64,000 bases of DNA, from NCBI GenBank assembly GCA_965601955.1, contig OZ271855.1, positions 2,914,001 through 2,978,000 on the forward strand, written 5' to 3'. The first letter of the stretch is position 1; each line of letters begins with the position of its first letter. Below, one piece after another: positions 29,601 to 35,746 of the stretch. The DNA comes from RHLJ01 sp965601955. Its GTDB lineage: Bacteria > Bacteroidota > Rhodothermia > Balneolales > Balneolaceae. A program made the position numbers and the translations under genes. The notes under the pieces are model-generated. The model made no database searches. It was given only the letters and a program-made list of their open reading frames with translations, and was not told the origin of the DNA.

Positions 29601-30440
29601 CCAGTGGACTTCGCCATAACTGGTTCCCTGTAAAGAATCTGATACACTAGATAGAGGTGTGAACGTGTCGGAACCATCATTGCGATAAAAAAAAGCATCC
29701 CCCCCTACTACTAATACATCCAGGTCATTATCCCCATCGTAATCCCCCCAGCCTACAGTGGCACTAAATACACCCGTTAACCCCGCGGAAATGTCCGTAA
29801 AGGTATCACTGCCATCGTTCCGGTAAATCTTGGCAATATTACTTCCTACCACGACTACATCCAAATCGTTGTCGTTGTCATAATCGCCCCACCTTGCTTC
29901 TCCGTTACTGACGCCATCAATTCCTGCAGAAATAGCCGTAAACGTATCACTGCCATCGTTCCTGTAGATGGTGGTAGTACCATCGCCGTTCATGAGAAGA
30001 TCTAAATCATTGTCGTTGTCGTAATCCCCCCATTCCACCGATCCGTCATTCAAGGCGGCTAACCCGGCAGAGATATCGGTAAACGTGCCCCCCGTATTCT
30101 TATAGATTCGTCCATAGTTAACCCCGGTGATTGCAATATCCAGGGTACCGTTGTTGTCGTAATCGCCCCAATCCAGTCGCGCGTTAGATATATTATCAAT
30201 ACCTGTACTTATTTCGGTGAAGGTCCCGTCCCCGTTATTTCGCCAAAGCTGGAACAACGCACTCCCTATATTCCCGCCAACAATGGCCAGGTCCAGGTCG
30301 CCATCGCCGTCGTAGTCGCCCCATTCACCGTCCCCGTTAGCATTGCCTAAACCGATTGGAATTTCCGTAAAAGCCTGGGCGAAAACGGACGAGCTGAATC
30401 CCCCCAGCGTTAAGAGTAAAAATAATATTGTCTTTTTCAT
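23640..30440 (-). CDS. Giant type IX secreted FG-GAP/VCBS propeller protein, cassette 2
   Basis: A 2266-residue secreted protein. After the signal peptide (SSSVFAQ) there are 28 repeats of the WGDYDNDGDLDLLVTG type, whose DxDxDGDLD loops bind calcium in integrin-like propellers. They are grouped 14 (about 20-730), 7 (about 855-1200) and 7 (about 1320-1665), each group followed by a fibronectin III-like domain that begins NTAP and contains SFSWS and TYHWSVQAVDN-like strands. Seven blades make one propeller, so four propellers are predicted. Residues about 1780-2160 are the module shared with cassettes 1 and 3 (SGDEGWRMLSTPF, TQGFTGADTENG, GWNLMGNPYNRAIDWDASSG), and the end is the T9SS domain (LLQNYPNPFNPSTTINFDLP, ASGMYIYRLAAGNTVITKK). 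Probably a calcium-dependent adhesin or binding protein on the cell surface. Confidence 0.92.
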   Translation of the reverse strand: MKKTILFLLLTLGGFSSSVFAQAFTEIPIGLGNANGDGEWGDYDGDGDLDLAIVGGNIGSALFQLWRNNGDGTFTEISTGIDNISNARLDWGDYDNNGTLDIAITGVNYGRIYKNTGGTFTDISAGLAALNDGSVEWGDYDNDNDLDLLMNGDGTTTIYRNDGSDTFTAISAGIDGVSNGEARWGDYDNDNDLDVVVVGSNIAKIYRNDGSDTFTDISAGLTGVFSATVGWGDYDGDNDLDVLVVGGDAFFYRNDGSDTFTPLSSVSDSLQGTSYGEVHWSDFDSDGDLDIGLVGGGSSRFYKNDSGTFTEFANGLPGISFGFMDWGDYDGNGDLDILIGGFNLDVTNVITYVYANIIFKEDTSSTFTAVTGGDMDFGDFDNDGDLDLIVAGNENEGTVLAHTNIYQNDGSGGLTSITHAIPAASFPSLDWGDYDNDGDLDLAISGNDGAFGTGTDFSAIYRNDSGTFTDISAGLIAMDGGSLDWGDYDRDGDLDILMTGFSGDSSDSYSLVYRNNGNDSFTDISAGLQKVMRGRASWGDYDGDGDLDILLNGNENSVDGTNTRSRIYRNDGNDTFTDISAGIIALGSATSVWGDYDSDGDLDILVSGAIASDTYTTRIYRNDGNDTFTDINAGLTSMFRVAADWGDFDNDGDLDLLVHGNTNTGTSGTFKLYQNIGSDTFIDVTHGLPAIVAVTSVTSIKWGDYDGDGDLDFFTMGGLLTTPEVALYENPLNIANTAPAAPTGLSHTVTTDSVSFSWSAATDSETSQNGLTYNLRIGTTSGGDEILSAMADAGTGFRRVVEYGNMEHNTSFVLDSTLGTGTYHWSVQAVDNGYKGSAFSSEGVFAVDGFTELAAGFTGADEGTTDFIDYDGDGDLDAVVSGFNGSVYSTKIYDNDGNGNFTDNSKGLPAGISGMVAWSDYDNDGDLDAAVTGYLTGGEYTRIYQNTGGVFTDIAAGLDSLNHGFLAWGDYDNDGDDDLFLSGNNGTNRVTDIYENDNGTFTAISAGLTAVDWSYAAWGDYDNDGDLDLVVQGHFDASNRTTNIYQNTNGTFSDISAGIPGLAAGSFDWGDYDGDGDLDLVLSGTSVGGRNALIYQNNGGSFSDISAGLTGIERGSTEWGDYDNDGDLDLLLTGDQNGTYYTILYENNSGTFSNTNAGFTAMYTGRGVFGDIDNDGDLDILVSGYDGTNYHAKMYENHRATSNTAPNVPSGLVASNSGTTATFSWSKSTDSETTQNSLTYNVRIGTTPGGSDILSGMADTGTGFRRVATTGNSGHANSLTINNLSIGTTYYWSVQTIDNAFEGSAFATEGTFAVEGLVDASAGFIGLSSGSLDWGDYDNDGDLDLLITGSNTTILYKNTAGSFSSVGTGLPGMVNSDAAWGDYDGDGDLDLAMVGRNSTSGIISKIFRNDGGDTFTDISTGLTGVRYSSVDWGDFDNDGDLDLLLAGYDGSSVHAKVYQNNSGTFSDISAGFTGVRNAYVKWVDIDNDNDLDAVVFGYLGDFTQTSTVYRNDGGSFTAITSNLPVAGDVKPVFADFDNDGDMDIAFAHTSNSGVYANNGSGSFTEVWSATDLTYGVADAGDFDNDGDLDILMAGWIQLPSSQRVARIYRNDGSNTFTDIAAGLNGVQQGAAAWGDYDGDNDLDLVIQGTNGSTSSTTLYQNYESTANTAPGAPSNLMLSIDADSLTFSWDPSSNADAGVSYNLFIATNDTNYSQFNMLAESDTSNGYRLIPAMGNVGSDTSYTLVDIPSGEFYWGVQAIDNGFMASDFVSSSSFNFGGLPYTVSGDEGWRMLSTPFTNATYGSLLEPFWTQGFTGADTENGTSNVYTWDESNQQFSSLANAATVPAAGTGLIAYIYNDQDFDGSADGFPKSAFIEGSGSSGTVDPTISYTDTGNPNDDGWNLMGNPYNRAIDWDASSGWTKTNLNATVYIWSDSASSGAGDYLEWNGSTGSLGDGLIAPFQGFWLQANTSSPDLQMTEAVQHNSEGVLYKQAPGTGKGDVHQIQFSLAGDGKHSRAFVMLHEEAGLNKDALDSYKLQSLNAEYLSLYTVLESGTPLGINAIPSNLEETTSYGLDLDGSNLNGTFHLAWNAASFPKDWKVELTDHVTGETMDVTGTSNYEFEMFTQAKVIPSTGKNSLVLSHGIIAPAVVQSRAKGTEGTRFSLIIKPGTAVSTETEELPSVVALLQNYPNPFNPSTTINFDLPAQGHVRMDVFNIMGRRVATLIDKPMHAGYHQVRFNASHLASGMYIYRLAAGNTVITKKLTLIK

Positions 30441-30516
30441 GCCGTACCCTTTAATGTTTGAATGACCATTTGCCTTTTTAGGTGCATTTATGTTAACCGA
30501 TAGGCGCCGGATTGTA

Positions 30517-30547
30517 TATAGGTGCCAGCCCTCATTTTTTCGAGAAA
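30517..30547. promoter_or_regulatory. Upstream element shared by the giant protein and solo LuxR gene
   Basis: About 31 bases beginning ATAGGTGCCAGCCC and containing ATTTTTTCGAGAAAC lie 77-107 bases before the giant protein start. A near-identical stretch (30920-30949) lies 34-63 bases before the solo HTH gene. It could be a common promoter or operator. Confidence 0.45.
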
Positions 30548-30578
30548 CTGTTCAGAGCCATAGAATTACCTGACATTT

Positions 30579-30664
30579 GTCATTCAGAGGCGAAGCCGAT
30601 GAACCTTTACAAACCGTTTCTTGCCTGGTCAGCATTGTGAAGACTCCTCGATTCCTCGGAGTGA
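30579..30664. repeat. TCATTCAGAGGCGAAGC-type intergenic repeat, short copy
   Basis: It begins GTCATTCAGAGGCGAAGCC and ends ATTCCTCGGAGTGAC. It matches the left half of the longer copies at 30957 and 31570. Confidence 0.65.
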
Positions 30665-30670
30665 CCAAGC

Positions 30671-30886
30671 CTATTCTCTCAAGAGAACATCCTGGTGAGA
30701 AAGCGCAAACTTAAGCACACAATTATTACCCGAGAGACCCAGTTTTTGGGCAATATTTCGACGATGGTTTTCCACCGTTTTTGGAGAAATATGTAACTGA
30801 AGAGCTATTTCTGCTGTGGAATACTCCTTAGCAATCAGTTTCAGCACTTCCTTTTCTTTGGTGGATATCTTTGAAGAATCGAACAT
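30671..30886 (-). CDS. Solo LuxR-type HTH protein
   Basis: A 71-residue protein that is only a LuxR/NarL HTH domain: ISTKEKEVLKLIAKEYSTAE followed by LQLHISPKTVENHRRNIAQK and a short tail FALSHQDVLLRE. It resembles the output domains of the response regulators at 3529 and 31752 but has no receiver domain, and the DNA upstream is filled with repeats, so it may be the surviving part of a regulator or a true one-domain factor. It is directly upstream of the giant secreted protein on the same strand and shares an upstream element with it, which suggests it regulates cassette 2 (inference). Confidence 0.72.
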   Translation of the reverse strand: MFDSSKISTKEKEVLKLIAKEYSTAEIALQLHISPKTVENHRRNIAQKLGLSGNNCVLKFALSHQDVLLRE

Positions 30887-30919
30887 GCTTTAAGGAACGG
30901 GCACGTTCGCTCCACCTCA

Positions 30920-30949
30920 ATAGGTGCCGCCCCTTATTTTTTCGAGAGA
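30920..30949. promoter_or_regulatory. Second copy of shared upstream element
   Basis: It begins ATAGGTGCCGCCCC and contains ATTTTTTCGAGAGAC, matching 30517-30547 with few changes. It lies 34-63 bases before the solo HTH gene. Confidence 0.45.
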
Positions 30950-30956
30950 CACAACC

Positions 30957-31135
30957 GTCATTCAGAGGCGAAGCCGATGAATCCTCACAACCGTTTAATG
31001 CCTGGTCATCATCGTGAAGACTCCTCGATTCCTCGGAGTGACTTCATTGGTCATTCTGGACGAAGTGAAGAATCTTCACAGCTCGGCCACCAGCTTGATT
31101 TAAATTGTTAAGACTCTTCGCTGCGCTCTGAGGGA
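30957..31135. repeat. Long direct repeat flanking the GIY-YIG pseudogene, left copy
   Basis: About 179 bp made of hairpin-rich units (CTCCTCGATTCCTCGGAGTG, GGTCATTCTGGACGAAG, CTCTTCGCTGCGCTCTGAG). It is nearly identical to 31570-31745 on the other side of the broken endonuclease gene. Confidence 0.8.
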
Positions 31136-31136
31136 C

Positions 31137-31484
31137 TTATTCCAGATACTTCTGAAAATATGGGTCTTCTAACACCTTTCGTGGAGGCCATTCTCCAACA
31201 ATCTCCGCATTCAAAAATTTCCACTCGGGATTATTCCTTTCAATCAGTTCCTCCTTCCATTTCCTTGACTTCCCTTTTATTCGCTTTTCTGCTTCGATTG
31301 CTTCTGTCATAGTTGGAAATACATCATAAAAGACCAGACAATAACATTAATTATTTCCTGTAAAACTCTCTTTATTTCCCCGGTTTAAATAGTGCTCAAT
31401 TATTCTCCTGGACAGGTTATTTGTTGTTCCGGTATATAAAACAGTTCTTCCCGGATTGGTTGTTATGTACACAGAGAAAACCAT
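31137..31484 (-). pseudogene. GIY-YIG endonuclease-like gene with an in-frame stop
   Basis: Read on the minus strand, the frame starts MVFSVYITTNPGRTVLYTG, the GIY-YIG core of small UvrC-like nucleases, continues TNNLSRRIIEHYLNRGNKES, then meets TAA at codon 46 (31347-31349). The same frame continues without a shift: CYCLVFYDVFPTMTEAIEAE, KRIKGKSRKWKEELIERNNP, EWKFLNAEI and on to a stop at 31137, for 115 codons in all. Family members are usually 80-110 residues and uninterrupted. The single nonsense codon falls where a short variable segment before the YxLVxYE strand is expected. The gene sits between two nearly identical long repeats. A sequencing error cannot be excluded. Confidence 0.82.
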
Positions 31485-31569
31485 TATTTACAATAACAAA
31501 GACTATTGAGTATTTAAAATATCATTCTAAGCGGAATGACTAATTTAATCATAACCAAAACTTACAATC

Positions 31570-31745
31570 TCATTCAGAGCGTAGCGATGAATCCTCACAA
31601 CCGTTTAATGCCTGGTCATCATCGTGAGGACTCCTCGATTCCTCGGAGTGACTTCATTGGTCATTCTGGACGAAGTGAAGAATCTTCACAGCTCGGCCAC
31701 CAGCTTGATTTGAGTCGTGAAGGCTCTTCGCTGCGCTCTGAGTGA
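31570..31745. repeat. Long direct repeat flanking the GIY-YIG pseudogene, right copy
   Basis: About 176 bp, nearly identical to 30957-31135 and in the same direction. The left few bases differ (CATTCAGAGCGTAGCGATGA in place of the AGGCGAAGCCGATGA version). Confidence 0.8.
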
Positions 31746-31751
31746 CTACTA

Positions 31752-32357
31752 TTACAACTCGTATTTATGATCCATTGCCCAGGTAAGCAAAGCGTTGTTT
31801 TTCTTTTCAAGATCCAGCTTCCGTGAAATATTGGCCCGGTGGTTCTCCACCGTTTTTTTGGACACAAAAAGCTGATCAGCAATGCCTGCTGTTGTGCCTC
31901 CATCGGCTATAAGGCGGAGTATTTTTAATTCTGTTGCGGTGAGCAACTCTCTGTAGTTCTGTTTGACGGTACCACCTTCCATCACCTCTTTATTAGCCAA
32001 TGCCACTTTTACAGTGGCCATTACCTGGTCTTTGTTGAAGGGTTTGAGGATGTAACTAAGAGGATTTAACTCTCCGGCACGAGCCAAATAATTTTCATCA
32101 GAGTGAGCAGTAATAAAAATGATTTGTGTGTTCAGATTTTCGAGAATTTCTGCAGCAAGACTGATACCATCCTTGGGCTCCTCCAGGTTGATATCGCAAA
32201 GAACAAGGTGAGGTTTGAAGGTTGGATAAAGTTCCAGCACTTCTTCTGAATTGTTGGCGATTCCGATATTCGTTAACTCCAGCCGTTTAAGAATCCGCTG
32301 GAGGTCGCGGGCGATCAGCATTTCATCGTCAATTACCAGTACACGAAGGTCTTTCAT
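31752..32357 (-). CDS. LuxR-family response regulator, partner of TPR kinase
   Basis: A 201-residue response regulator: receiver domain about 4-120 with VIDDEMLIARD, phospho-acceptor Asp in LVLCDINLEEPKDGI, Thr in FITAHS and Lys in YILKPFNKDQ; HTH about 135-198 with LLTATELKILRLIADGGTTA and SKKTVENHRANISRKLDLE. The start overlaps the stop of the kinase gene by four bases (ATGA), so the two are a translationally coupled pair. The DINLEEPKDG form of the acceptor region is typical of regulators paired with HisKA_2 kinases. Target genes are not evident; the neighbouring secreted cassettes are candidates (inference). Confidence 0.93.
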   Translation of the reverse strand: MKDLRVLVIDDEMLIARDLQRILKRLELTNIGIANNSEEVLELYPTFKPHLVLCDINLEEPKDGISLAAEILENLNTQIIFITAHSDENYLARAGELNPLSYILKPFNKDQVMATVKVALANKEVMEGGTVKQNYRELLTATELKILRLIADGGTTAGIADQLFVSKKTVENHRANISRKLDLEKKNNALLTWAMDHKYEL

Positions 32358-34360
32358 GACTCTAGGGGAATTGTGAATTCATAAGTGCTACCTCCATTCA
32401 TGGTCAATTTTTTCCGGGCTTTCAGCTGATGAGCCATATCATCGATCAGCTGCATCCCTAAGGACTCTGTTCCTGAATGGTCATAATCGGATTCTTCAAA
32501 ACCGGGGCCATTGTCCGAGATGGTTAATGTCATATGCTGCTCCTGAACTTCCGCTGTAAAAGTAAGTACTCCCTTCTTCTCCGGAATAAACGCGTACTTA
32601 AATGCATTGGTGATCACTTCATTTAACATCAACCCAAAGGGAATAGCGCGTTTGGTATCCAGTTTTATGGATGGAAGAGCGTATTGCACTTCTACTCCAT
32701 TTTTGTTTATGCCGAAGATTCCTGACAGATACTCATACAACCTGGGAATATATTCCTTCACATCTATTTCCTTTATTTCCTCAGTTTGATAGAGACTTTC
32801 GTGCACCAGGCTCATACTCATTACCCGCTGTTGGCTGTTTTCAATAGCCTGAATGGAGGCATCATCCTCAAGAGTGTCGCTTTGTAAGCTCAGTAAACTT
32901 GAAATGACCTGGAGATTATTTTTAACCCGGTGATGAATTTCTTTGAGCAACATTTCTTTCTCTTGCAGAGACTGCTCAATGATTGAATTCTTTTCAGCAA
33001 TTTTGTTATTCTTCCTCTTGCGTTGGGTAGCGAGCACAATATAAAAAGCCACAACCATCAGCGATACTATCAAACCTGTGAACAGAAACCTCGATCTGAC
33101 TCTTCTATCCTGAGCGATAGATTCAGCAGTGAGTGCCCTCAACTCCTGTTCCTGGATCTCCCTGTTCTTCTGTTCTACCTCGTACACTACCTGGAGCACA
33201 TCCAGTCTTTCCTTATCCTGTATGACTGCTATGGAGTCCTGGTAGGCTATTAACTGTTTATAGGTGTAATAAGCCTCTTCATATTGATCGAGTTCTTGAA
33301 GCACACTAATTTTGTACTCCATATTGTTTATTATCCCGGATGTATGCCCTGGGAACTCTTCAAGCAATATCGATGCAGAATCGAGTAGGGAAAGAGACAT
33401 TTCAAAGTCGTTAAGCCCAAAATAAGACCTGCTCAATTCATTTAGGGCATTTGCCATGCTGTGATAATTTCGGTTGAAGCTATGTACCTGCATTTCGCTT
33501 TTCAGCAAAGGAATAGCCTGTACGTAAAGCCCTTTTTGATTGTAGGCATAGCCGATATTTCCATTAACTACTTCCGGAAAAAAAAGGTCGTTGCGAATTA
33601 CAGATTCCCGGGTCTCGAGATATCTCTCCCAAACGGATTTAGCATCGTTGAACGCTTCTATGGCACTATCCGGTTCGTTTACTTCTAGCCAGGCTAAACC
33701 CAGATTATTATACGTACCTGCTTCCCGATGTAGGTTACCTATTTCATTTGCAACTTCAATTTGCAGCCTGAACTGCTCTATTGCATTGTGCATATCTCCT
33801 AATTCAAAATAAGCTGCTGCAAAAATTCCGGGCTTCATAAACTGAAATCCCCGGATAAACGGAGAACTTTCTGAATGGTTGATAAAAACTCTATCCAGGA
33901 TATGAAGAGCATTCCAGGCTTCTGAATACGCATTAGCTTCTAAATACAATTCATGAAGAAAATCATAGGTCGAGAAACTGTCTTTTGGTGCAAGTTCAAC
34001 CCCGGAGTTTAAAATCTCCGTGAGATATCTTACCGCTTCCAGTTTTTCACCTTCTGCAATAGAAACGTTCACACTCCCAAGTCGCAACGTATTCAGTAAA
34101 ACAGGATCCGGATTCTGGGCCTCCCATTCGTAGATATCCTCCAGATAGGGTTTTAGAGGTTCATAGGGAACTTCATAAAGACTTACGTTGCGAATGTAAT
34201 CTGCAATAAACTCTATTCTTTCCCTGTCCTCAAGACCTTCTATTTCTCTTTCGAATTCTTCAATAGAGCTATTTTGTGCGAAACTAACATCGCCACAACC
34301 CAACAGTATTATACCCCAACAACACCCCCGGCAAAATCTAACGTTTTTGAATAGCTTCAT
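32354..34360 (-). CDS. TPR-containing HisKA_2 sensor histidine kinase
   Basis: A 668-residue kinase. I place the start at 34360 (MKLFKNVRFCRGCCWGIILL, signal peptide to SFAQN); the frame is open 30 codons further up but that adds residues before the leader. Residues about 25-400 are periplasmic TPR repeats (AGTYNNLGLAWLEVNEPDSA, NEPDSAIEAFND, EYAYNQKG-like units), then a coiled coil, a membrane helix (FLFTGLIVSLMVVAFYIVL), a HisKA_2 domain with LLKEIHHRVKNNLQVISSLL, and HATPase_c with LNEVITNAFKYAF, DNGPGF and GTESLGMQLIDDMA. It probably senses an envelope cue through the TPRs and phosphorylates the regulator at 31752. Confidence 0.93.
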   Translation of the reverse strand: MKLFKNVRFCRGCCWGIILLGCGDVSFAQNSSIEEFEREIEGLEDRERIEFIADYIRNVSLYEVPYEPLKPYLEDIYEWEAQNPDPVLLNTLRLGSVNVSIAEGEKLEAVRYLTEILNSGVELAPKDSFSTYDFLHELYLEANAYSEAWNALHILDRVFINHSESSPFIRGFQFMKPGIFAAAYFELGDMHNAIEQFRLQIEVANEIGNLHREAGTYNNLGLAWLEVNEPDSAIEAFNDAKSVWERYLETRESVIRNDLFFPEVVNGNIGYAYNQKGLYVQAIPLLKSEMQVHSFNRNYHSMANALNELSRSYFGLNDFEMSLSLLDSASILLEEFPGHTSGIINNMEYKISVLQELDQYEEAYYTYKQLIAYQDSIAVIQDKERLDVLQVVYEVEQKNREIQEQELRALTAESIAQDRRVRSRFLFTGLIVSLMVVAFYIVLATQRKRKNNKIAEKNSIIEQSLQEKEMLLKEIHHRVKNNLQVISSLLSLQSDTLEDDASIQAIENSQQRVMSMSLVHESLYQTEEIKEIDVKEYIPRLYEYLSGIFGINKNGVEVQYALPSIKLDTKRAIPFGLMLNEVITNAFKYAFIPEKKGVLTFTAEVQEQHMTLTISDNGPGFEESDYDHSGTESLGMQLIDDMAHQLKARKKLTMNGGSTYEFTIPLES

Positions 34361-34467
34361 TACTTCGTACTTACACCTCGTACATACTGCAATCCAACGA
34401 TTTAGTAGCCAACACTGGAAAATACTATAAGCAGCATAAAAGAAAAGCATGTTTTAGTAGTGGGCAT

Positions 34468-34498
34468 AAAAAAAACCCGATCCACATCGTGAACCGGG
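34468..34498 (-). terminator. Terminator downstream of cassette 3
   Basis: CCCG (34476-34479) pairs with CGGG and an inner segment is shared with the cassette 2 terminator; eight A precede it (T run on the minus strand). It now ends the transcript of the gene at 34638. Confidence 0.65.
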
Positions 34499-34573
34499 AC
34501 TTGCATAAACATTTATTACGAAAATGGGTTCGTAACATTGAATGGAGATTATATTACATCATTCCATCTCTTA
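34499..34573. repeat. Remnant of a cassette 3' end
   Basis: GAATGGAGATTATATTACAT and the following CATTCCATCTCTT resemble the end of the cassette 2 PID-motif gene (GAATGGGGTTGATCTTACAT, then TATTCCATTTCTT, around 23306-23340). A similar junction recurs at 35433-35461 at the end of the cassette 3 PID-motif gene, so the gene between appears inserted. Confidence 0.55.
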
Positions 34574-34637
34574 ATTTTCACTTTTCTCACAAAACTGGCT
34601 AACCACGAGCTAAAAAAAAATTCGATAGAACTAGGCT

Positions 34638-35399
34638 TTAAGCAAGCTTATACAAAATCGGAATAGCAGCAACATTGTTAGCATAAAAATTATCTAAAAC
34701 GAATTTTCTAAATGATCTTTTGAAAAGTAGAGATGGCAAAATGTCAATTATACCATCCCACCGACAATGGTTAATTACAGTAAATGGCGACTTGTCTTGA
34801 TTCTCCGGGAGAAACAAGGTAGAATTATCAAGCCCGGTCTCCTGTTGAAACCAACCTGCAGTATATTCCCAAATTCCAATATTTTGCTCTAAGTTATCTG
34901 CATAAAAGAAATTGAATAAAAATATTCCTTGTTTTTTGTGATCAACAGAATCGATTCTCCTTTCATTAGTAGCCATTAAAAAAAGAGTTTTACTAGCAAT
35001 ATTACCCAACTGTTCTTTAATCCCTTCTATATATTTACTAGACTTAATTTCGGAAACAGTTGCTATATCGTTAACCTCTATAAGCACAACAACATCAAAT
35101 TTTGCTATAGATACATGAGGCCTTTCTCTTAACAACTTCCCTTTGCCTGGAGGGATTAGCTGCGCCTTAAAAACTGCCGCATCTTCTATTCCTGCTTGTT
35201 GCTGTATTTTTTCACACTGTGATTTACAGTAGGCAAGTAGTTTTTCCTTTTTATTACCCGTCCGGAAATAGAATGGGGAAAAATTGGGATCTACTTCTGC
35301 AGCAAATAAAAAATAACGACTTTTCGATGGAGGCACTAAAGCAACTTTTTTGAAGCTTAACCCTGGGTTTACGATGGTAATGTTTTCCTGGTGCTTCAT
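34638..35399 (-). CDS. Hypothetical protein inserted in cassette 3
   Basis: A 253-residue soluble protein with no signal peptide or membrane helix. I do not recognise the family with confidence. Visible features are a central strand-helix pattern FDVVVLIEVNDIATVSEIKS, then TLFLMATNERRIDSVDHKKQ, a hydrophobic aromatic stretch GIFLFNFFYADNLEQNIGIW, and EYTAGWFQQETGLDNSTLF. Two alpha/beta halves of the ferredoxin-like (ABM) kind are possible but unproven. Codon use is more AT-rich than the neighbours. It lies between a PID-motif gene and that cassette's terminator, flanked by a short duplicated junction, which points to insertion. Confidence 0.7.
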   Translation of the reverse strand: MKHQENITIVNPGLSFKKVALVPPSKSRYFLFAAEVDPNFSPFYFRTGNKKEKLLAYCKSQCEKIQQQAGIEDAAVFKAQLIPPGKGKLLRERPHVSIAKFDVVVLIEVNDIATVSEIKSSKYIEGIKEQLGNIASKTLFLMATNERRIDSVDHKKQGIFLFNFFYADNLEQNIGIWEYTAGWFQQETGLDNSTLFLPENQDKSPFTVINHCRWDGIIDILPSLLFKRSFRKFVLDNFYANNVAAIPILYKLA

Positions 35400-35457
35400 A
35401 ATACAAAGGGGTATTTCGTTTTGAAATGATCAGACATTATTCCAATTCTTCTTCCTG

Positions 35458-35637
35458 CTACCTCTTATCTCGGAGCTTCTTTAGAGCATAAGCTCCACCA
35501 GCTGCTGCAAGTAACCCCAATCCTCCATCGATGGGGGCCTGAGAAGGAGCGTTGGGAAGTCCCGGCTGGGCCATTACAGTGCCTGAAATAGTTATTATTA
35601 TTGCGATGGCAAATAAAATATAGATTGTTGTTTTCAT
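35458..35637 (-). CDS. Miniature PID-CTERM-like protein, cassette 3
   Basis: A 59-residue protein: signal peptide MKTTIYILFAIAIIITISG to VMAQ, linker PGLPNAPSQA, PIDGGLG, helix LLAAAGGAYAL and basic tail KKLRDKR. It follows the 983-residue secreted protein at 35747 by about 110 bases. The stop is TAG at 35458-35460. From AQPGLP onward it is nearly identical to the cassette 2 protein, while the signal peptides differ, so the mature and tail parts are under selection. Gene length is below usual annotation cut-offs, so such genes are easily missed. Confidence 0.85.
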   Translation of the reverse strand: MKTTIYILFAIAIIITISGTVMAQPGLPNAPSQAPIDGGLGLLAAAGGAYALKKLRDKR

Positions 35638-35746
35638 GGTTTTTTAACTTGGTTGTTTTTTACGAGGGAGTCGGTCCCTATTGCTTTCGGGGTCTGGGCC
35701 ACCGTGACAATCCTGTTGAGATTGCTTCGCTCGCAAAGACCATTGA

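Noticed and set aside
23640..30440. CRISPR-like periodic DNA
   Set aside because: The periodicity comes from coding FG-GAP repeats in an intact reading frame; spacing and sequence vary at the DNA level and no cas genes are near.
31536..31745. Small + strand open frame in the repeat
   Set aside because: It lies within the direct repeat, has no ribosome binding site and codes low-complexity sequence from hairpin DNA.
34499..34573. A fourth PID-motif gene
   Set aside because: Only sequence resembling the gene's 3' end and terminator is present; no PIDGGLG coding sequence or signal peptide.
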